Below, in pieces: positions 1 to 4,239 of a DNA stretch of 7,237 bases; the first letter of the stretch is position 1; every line of letters begins with the position of its first letter. The stretch is taken from assembly GCA_015655165.1 (NCBI GenBank), contig JAATFN010000359.1, positions 1 to 7,237 on the forward strand. The letters run 5' to 3'. The translations under genes were made by a program, and so were the position numbers. The notes under the pieces were generated by a model. It saw only the letters and a list, made by a program, of their open reading frames with translations, was not told where the DNA came from and ran no database searches. Origin of the DNA: Betaproteobacteria bacterium (GTDB taxonomy: Bacteria > Pseudomonadota > Gammaproteobacteria > Burkholderiales > Burkholderiaceae_D).

Positions 1-228
1 ACCGTGGGAAGCTGCCAGAAGGTGCAAGTCATGGTTTCCCAGTACGGTTTGTGCACGCGCACCGAGCGCGCGTACTTTGCGCAATGTGGCAAGTGACTGG
101 GGGCCGCGATTGACAAGATCACCCAAAAACACAAGGTTGGCGTTCGGGGACTCTTTGTCGATCAAGGTGAGTAGTGCATCCAGCTGTGCGTAGCAGCCTT
201 GCAGATCACCAATGGCATAGGTTGGCAT
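1..228 (-). CDS. apaH: Symmetrical bis(5'-nucleosyl)-tetraphosphatase ApaH, N-terminal part (cut by left window edge)
   Basis: ApaH cleaves diadenosine tetraphosphate (Ap4A) symmetrically into two ADP in the cytoplasm and clears dinucleoside polyphosphates that build up under stress. Only the first 76 codons are visible, out of roughly 270-280 usual for the family. They read [13 protein letters not shown] at the start, then GDLVNRGP near residues 36-43 and GNHDLHLLA near residues 64-72. These are the first three metal-binding blocks of the calcineurin-like (PPP) phosphoesterases, in the order and spacing of ApaH. The canonical GDxHG histidine is glutamine here (residue 10), a form I recall from Pseudomonas and betaproteobacterial ApaH. 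I chose the ATG at 228 because known ApaH proteins begin M-(A/P)-T-Y. An in-frame ATG at 258 would add ten residues ([10 protein letters not shown]) and is less likely. Neither start has a clear Shine-Dalgarno sequence. The gene diverges from waaC. Confidence 0.93.
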   Translation of the reverse strand, partial: MPTYAIGDLQGCYAQLDALLTLIDKESPNANLVFLGDLVNRGPQSLATLRKVRALGARAQTVLGNHDLHLLAASHG

Positions 229-389
229 ATGAATACTTTGATGAATATGAAGCTGCATTGTAATGGATGGGGCTATGAACTGCCATGAACACTGTGGATT
301 TATTGGAAACAGTGATGATGGTGGTGGAATTGCCACGCCTAAAAGAGTAAGATGCAGCCCGACAATAACGTGATTAAAGAGAGCATACT
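229..389. promoter_or_regulatory. Divergent intergenic region between apaH and waaC
   Basis: These 161 bases separate two divergent genes and must hold a promoter for the waaC-waaA unit, and also one for apaH if apaH is not read from a promoter beyond the edge. No reading frame here looks coding. On the minus strand, TACAAT (plus positions 257-262) is one base off a sigma-70 -10 box. It would start transcription just ahead of the apaH ATG at 228, but I see no good -35 box at the right distance. On the plus strand, TTGCCA (330-335) resembles a -35 box, but no convincing -10 box sits 16-18 bases after it. TAAGAT (348-353) is only 12 bases away. The promoter positions are therefore guesses; the region's role follows from gene orientation. 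Confidence 0.35.
376..383 (+). promoter_or_regulatory. Ribosome binding site deciding the TTG start of waaC
   Basis: The purine run AAAGAGAG lies 6 bases upstream of the TTG at 390. It is the only plausible Shine-Dalgarno sequence near the gene's 5' end. It supports TTG as initiator, because the next in-frame ATG falls well inside the conserved N-terminal nucleotide-sugar-transferase motif. Confidence 0.6.
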
Positions 390-1385
390 TTGAAAATTCT
401 GATTGTCCGCGTATCCTCCTTGGGCGACATTGTACACAACATGCCGGTCATTGCAGATATACGGCAACACTATCCGGACGCACAAATCGATTGGGTAGTA
501 GAAGAATCCTATGTTGACTTGGTACGTCTGAATCACAATGTGCGCCATATTATTCCGATCGCCTTGCGTCGTTGGCGTAAACGTTTGTTCGATAAACGTA
601 TTCGTGCCGAAATCCGCGACTTTTATACGCGTTTACGGTTAGAGCAATATGATGTTGTACTCGATACACAGGGTTTGTTTAAAACCGGGGTCATCATGGG
701 AATGGCAAGAGTGGTACCCGGTGGCCAGAAAGTGGGTCTGGCCAATGCAACAGAGGACTCCGGATTCGAGTCCGCATCCAAATGGTTTCATACAAAAAGT
801 ATCGCAGTCGGTAAACGTACCCATGCTGTCGAGCGTGGCAGACAAGTTGCTGCCGGCGCGCTGGGTTATACCTTTGTGTCAAAGCCTGACTTTGGTCTCG
901 GTGCACCGGTAGTGACAGGTTTGGACTGGTTACCGCAAAAGCCTTATGTGGTGTTTTTTCATGGGACGGCCGGTGCCAGTAAAAAATGGGCAACAGACAA
1001 CTGGATTGTAACGGGGCGCTTATTGGCAGACCAAGGTTTACCGGTATTGTTGCCTTGGGGTAATGCCGAGGAGAAACTGACTGCAGAGAAACTGGCAGCA
1101 CAGATACCCGATGCATTAGTATTACCAAAGTTGGACATGATGCAAGCGGTCGCGCTAGCGCAAAGGGCAGCATTGGTGATTGGACTGGATACGGGATTGA
1201 CCCATGTAGCAGCTGCGTACGGCCGTCCAACAATCGAGTTATATTGTGACTCGCCACGCTGGAAAACGGAAGGGAACTGGTCGGATGCGGTTATCAATCT
1301 TGGCGAGAAAAAAGCGCCACCTTCAGCCGAGGCGGTCAGGCAAACGCTGGCAGGACTTGGATTTTTAAAGAAAGTATTACCGTAA
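390..1385 (+). CDS. waaC: Lipopolysaccharide heptosyltransferase I (WaaC/RfaC), GT9 family
   Basis: WaaC transfers the first L-glycero-D-manno-heptose from ADP-heptose to Kdo on lipid A, at the cytoplasmic face of the inner membrane. The 331-residue product is close to the usual ~320-350. The N-terminus [15 protein letters not shown] matches the WaaC acceptor-domain signature, with the catalytic-type Asp at residue 13. [11 protein letters not shown] (57-67) and [10 protein letters not shown] (91-100) are also typical of WaaC rather than WaaF. The C-terminal Rossmann half has [10 protein letters not shown] (191-200), which holds the conserved Lys, then [10 protein letters not shown] (221-230) and the ADP-heptose site [12 protein letters not shown] (265-276). 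Initiation is at TTG, supported by the upstream AAAGAGAG and by the fit to the family N-terminus (MKxLIVxxSSxGD). waaA follows after 47 bases on the same strand, which suggests one operon for inner-core assembly. No damage is seen. The family assignment is secure; WaaF or WaaQ is unlikely given the motifs. Confidence 0.95.
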   Translation: MKILIVRVSSLGDIVHNMPVIADIRQHYPDAQIDWVVEESYVDLVRLNHNVRHIIPIALRRWRKRLFDKRIRAEIRDFYTRLRLEQYDVVLDTQGLFKTGVIMGMARVVPGGQKVGLANATEDSGFESASKWFHTKSIAVGKRTHAVERGRQVAAGALGYTFVSKPDFGLGAPVVTGLDWLPQKPYVVFFHGTAGASKKWATDNWIVTGRLLADQGLPVLLPWGNAEEKLTAEKLAAQIPDALVLPKLDMMQAVALAQRAALVIGLDTGLTHVAAAYGRPTIELYCDSPRWKTEGNWSDAVINLGEKKAPPSAEAVRQTLAGLGFLKKVLP

Positions 1386-1432
1386 ACAGGATGTTGTTAC
1401 GGTCAGACAATTAATCAGGTATAAATACGTTC

Positions 1433-2707
1433 ATGCGCATTGTGTATTCTTTGTTATGGTGGGTGGGCCTGCCTGTAGTGCTATTGCGTTTATGGTTGCG
1501 CGGTAAAAAAGAACCGGGTTACCGTTTGCATATCCCGGAGCGTTTAGGCTTTTATCACCAATTAGATGGCGTAACAACGCGCCCACGCATCATCTGGTTG
1601 CATGCGGTATCTGTTGGCGAGACACGTGCTGCACAGCCTCTGATAGAGGCATTGCTTGAAGCGTATCCCGCGCATACGGTCTTGCTGACACATATGACGC
1701 CAACCGGCAGACAAACCGGTAAGGAGGTGTTTGCCGCACAAGGACCTCGTGTCATCCAGAGTTATTTACCCTATGACACCGGCGTGATGACGGCGCGTTT
1801 CCTGACATATTTCGCACCAGAAGCCGGTATCCTGATGGAAACAGAAGTCTGGCCAAATCTCATGCAGCAATGTGCGCGCCATCATGTGCCGGTCATTCTG
1901 GCCAATGCCCGTTTGTCGGAACGTTCCTTGCAACGTGGCAAACAACTGGGCACTATCATGACAGAAGCCGCACAGGCACTGCAAAGTGTCGGAGCACAAA
2001 CTGAGCTGGATGCCACGCGATTAAAACAGTTTGGTGCAAAAAATATCCATGTTACCGGCAGTTTGAAATTCGACGTGCATCCATCACAACAATTAATGGG
2101 GTTGGGGATTGCCTGGCGGCGTCAGATTGGGGAGAGGCCCATTTTTTTATGTGCCAGTACGCGTGATGGTGAAGAACGTTTGATTTTCCATGCAATGGCC
2201 AAACATAATCCTGACTGGTTGACCATTGTCGTGCCACGCCACCCACAACGTTTTGATGAGGTTGCAGCGCTTGCCAAAGAGTTTGGCTTTGTCGTGCAAC
2301 GTAGATCGACTATGGGTAACAGTCCTGTGGCCGCCAATACAGACATATTGCTGGGTGACTCAATGGGCGAGATGGTGGCCTACTACGCTGCGTGTGATGT
2401 CGCGTTTATCGGCGGCAGTTTATTACCGTTTGGCGGACAAAATCTCATTGAAGCCTGTATGCTGGGTAGACCGGTGCTTTTGGGTGAACATACCTTTAAT
2501 TTTCAGACTAGCAGCAATGATGCTGTTGCAATGGGTGCTGCAGTGCGCGTCAACGATGCCGAAGCGTTGATTTTGCAGGCAGGACGCTTACTTCAAACCG
2601 AGGCCGAGCGCGAGAAAATGGCCGTACAAGCCAGAACATTTTCGAAGCAGCATCAGGGTGCAACCAAACGCACAATGGCATTGATCGAGCCAATGTTGCA
2701 AGGATAA
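1433..2707 (+). CDS. waaA: 3-deoxy-D-manno-octulosonic acid (Kdo) transferase WaaA/KdtA
   Basis: WaaA moves Kdo from CMP-Kdo to lipid IVA, making the Kdo-lipid A acceptor that WaaC then modifies. The 424-residue length matches the family (E. coli ~425). A hydrophobic N-terminal anchor (about 3-22) is followed by the basic segment RGKKEPGYR and ERLGFY (36-41). The GT30 N-terminal motif HAVSVGET (57-64) carries the catalytic Glu at 63. ETEVWPNL (136-143), NARLS (158-162) and TGSLKFD (208-214) follow. The CMP-Kdo half shows FIGGSL (325-330), GGQNLIEA (334-341) and the HTFNF motif (353-357). The ATG fits the family start. Its Shine-Dalgarno sequence is weak: only CAGG, about 13 bases upstream, so translation may rely partly on coupling to waaC. 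Whether the enzyme adds one or two Kdo residues cannot be told from sequence. The hairpin beginning 27 bases after the stop probably ends the transcript. Confidence 0.96.
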   Translation: MRIVYSLLWWVGLPVVLLRLWLRGKKEPGYRLHIPERLGFYHQLDGVTTRPRIIWLHAVSVGETRAAQPLIEALLEAYPAHTVLLTHMTPTGRQTGKEVFAAQGPRVIQSYLPYDTGVMTARFLTYFAPEAGILMETEVWPNLMQQCARHHVPVILANARLSERSLQRGKQLGTIMTEAAQALQSVGAQTELDATRLKQFGAKNIHVTGSLKFDVHPSQQLMGLGIAWRRQIGERPIFLCASTRDGEERLIFHAMAKHNPDWLTIVVPRHPQRFDEVAALAKEFGFVVQRRSTMGNSPVAANTDILLGDSMGEMVAYYAACDVAFIGGSLLPFGGQNLIEACMLGRPVLLGEHTFNFQTSSNDAVAMGAAVRVNDAEALILQAGRLLQTEAEREKMAVQARTFSKQHQGATKRTMALIEPMLQG

Positions 2708-2734
2708 GCAGTCATTGAATGGCTGCAGGTAATA

Positions 2735-2768
2735 AAAAAATCGGACTTCATTTGAAGCCCGATTTTTT
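2735..2768. terminator. Bidirectional intrinsic terminator between waaA and the outer-membrane channel gene
   Basis: This is an inverted repeat with arms AAAAAATCGG-A-CTTC and GAAG-C-CCGATTTTTT around a four-base loop (ATTT). One A/C mismatch interrupts ten outer and four inner base pairs. The oligo-A/oligo-T edges supply a U-tract for either direction. It lies 27 bases after the waaA stop and 16 bases after the minus-strand channel gene stop. Convergent transcription units therefore appear to share it. Confidence 0.9.
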
Positions 2769-2784
2769 GTTGCAGGTATTGCTA

Positions 2785-4239
2785 TTATTGCTTGACTGGT
2801 GCTGAGATATCAGTATGTTCTGCTAATCCACCACCCAATGAACGATATAAATCGATCGCATTGTTAAAGCGCAACTGGCGTGCTTGAATCAATGCTTGCT
2901 GGGCAGAGAACAGTTCGCGTTGCGAATCGAGCAAATCGAGCGAGCTGGCAACACCGTTGTCATAACGCAATTGTGTCAAGCGCATCCGCTCTTGTTGCGC
3001 ATTAAGGAAACCATCTTGCGCTTTGATTTGTTCTTCCAGTGTTCCACGTGCCGATAAGGCATCAGCGACTTCCTTGAAAGCAGTTTGAATGGTTTTCTCG
3101 TAGGTAGCTATCTGAATATTCTTGCGAACCTCGCTTAATTGCAGATTCGCAACATTGCGTCCACCTTGGAATATCGGCAATGTCAGTTGTGGTACAAACG
3201 ACCATGTACTGAAACCGGCACTAAACAGATCATCCAAAGCGTTACTGGCACTACCAATACCGGCTGTTAACGAAATACGCGGAAAGAACGCTGCTCGTGC
3301 CGCCCCGATATTCGCGTTGGCGGAAATCAGGTTTTGTTCGGCAGCACGGATATCGGGGCGACGCTCCAGCAAGTCCGATGGCAGACCTGCTGGAATATCG
3401 GTGACAATATTTTGTTGTGACAGAGACAGACCTTCTGGTAAGTCAGTCAGTTTTTTACCGACTAATAATGTCAGTGCATTATCTGCCTGGTCACGCTGGC
3501 GTTGCAGTGTCGCATTGGAAATACGGGCTGCTTGAACCAGTGTCTCAGACAAACGCAAATCCAGCTCGGAAGATGCGCCAACATCAAAGCGTCGTTTGGC
3601 GAGATCGTAATTCTGTTCGCGACTTTGCAGTGTCTTTTTAGACAGATCTAGCTGCTCGGAATAGGAACGTTCTGCCAGATAGGCTTGTGCGACTTGCGAT
3701 ACCAGACTGATTTGTGCGGACTGGCGTGCTTCATCTGTTGCCAGATAGCTTGCCAGTGCAGCATTACTCAAGCTGCGTACACGACCAAAAAAATCCAGTT
3801 CAAATGCTGCCAGGCCTAAACCGACTTGATAGGTTTCGCCGACAACAGATTGGCCGGTGGATGTTTCAACACTGGAAACGCGGGCACGCGTATCAGTTGC
3901 TGTCACATTGAAGTTGGGCAACTGATCGGCACGTGTCACGCCATATTGTGCACGTGCTGCTTCCATGTTCAACGCAGAAATACGCAAATCACGGTTGTTT
4001 TCCAAGGCAGCTGCAATTAATGCTTGCAGACGTTGGTCCGGGAAAAATTCGCGCCATCCCAGACGGTTTGCCTGCACATCCGATGTACTGGATGTTGTGT
4101 CGGTTTCAGTTGCATAAGCCGATTCAATCGGTGCTTCTGGACGTTCGTAAGTCGGTGCCATAGTACAACCGGACAATATGCCGGCTGCGAGTAATGCGGC
4201 ACTGAGTTGGCGGATGTGTAGTGATGAAGAGTTAAACAT
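2785..4239 (-). CDS. RND efflux outer-membrane channel lipoprotein (OprM/CmeC/NodT family)
   Basis: This is the TolC-like trimeric exit duct of a tripartite efflux pump; it takes substrate from the RND transporter and adaptor and passes it through the outer membrane. From the chosen ATG the product is 484 residues. It has a lipoprotein signal peptide (about 1-24) with lipobox ILSGC, so Cys25 would be lipidated. Thr at +2 fits outer-membrane sorting. Two OEP repeats follow (about 65-260 and 285-475), rich in coiled-coil helices. They include the family motifs FELDFFGRVRS (146-156), LPSDLLERRPDIRAAE (286-301), ANIGAARAAFFPRISL (309-324) and DLYRSLGGG (463-471). The frame is open up to 4323, but the ATG at 4239 is right. 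It has GGAGG 6 bases ahead and starts directly at the signal peptide, whereas earlier starts would add 28 residues before it. It overlaps the pump stop by 8 bases, so translation is probably coupled. The drug range cannot be inferred. Confidence 0.95.
   Translation of the reverse strand: MFNSSSLHIRQLSAALLAAGILSGCTMAPTYERPEAPIESAYATETDTTSSTSDVQANRLGWREFFPDQRLQALIAAALENNRDLRISALNMEAARAQYGVTRADQLPNFNVTATDTRARVSSVETSTGQSVVGETYQVGLGLAAFELDFFGRVRSLSNAALASYLATDEARQSAQISLVSQVAQAYLAERSYSEQLDLSKKTLQSREQNYDLAKRRFDVGASSELDLRLSETLVQAARISNATLQRQRDQADNALTLLVGKKLTDLPEGLSLSQQNIVTDIPAGLPSDLLERRPDIRAAEQNLISANANIGAARAAFFPRISLTAGIGSASNALDDLFSAGFSTWSFVPQLTLPIFQGGRNVANLQLSEVRKNIQIATYEKTIQTAFKEVADALSARGTLEEQIKAQDGFLNAQQERMRLTQLRYDNGVASSLDLLDSQRELFSAQQALIQARQLRFNNAIDLYRSLGGGLAEHTDISAPVKQ

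Noticed and set aside
275..293. Short repeat ATGAACTG / ATGAACACTG in the apaH-waaC intergenic region
   Set aside because: The copies are too short and imperfect to support an operator or repeat element; such matches are expected by chance.
694..1257. 187-codon open frame on the minus strand, antisense to waaC
   Set aside because: It lies wholly inside waaC, whose protein motifs are continuous. The antisense product has no recognisable domain and low-complexity composition typical of a shadow frame.
1420..1425. TATAAA as a -10 box of a separate waaA promoter
   Set aside because: The best upstream -35-like hexamer (TTGTTA, 1394-1399) is 20 bases away, and the start point would fall almost on the waaA ATG. 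Co-transcription with waaC is simpler.
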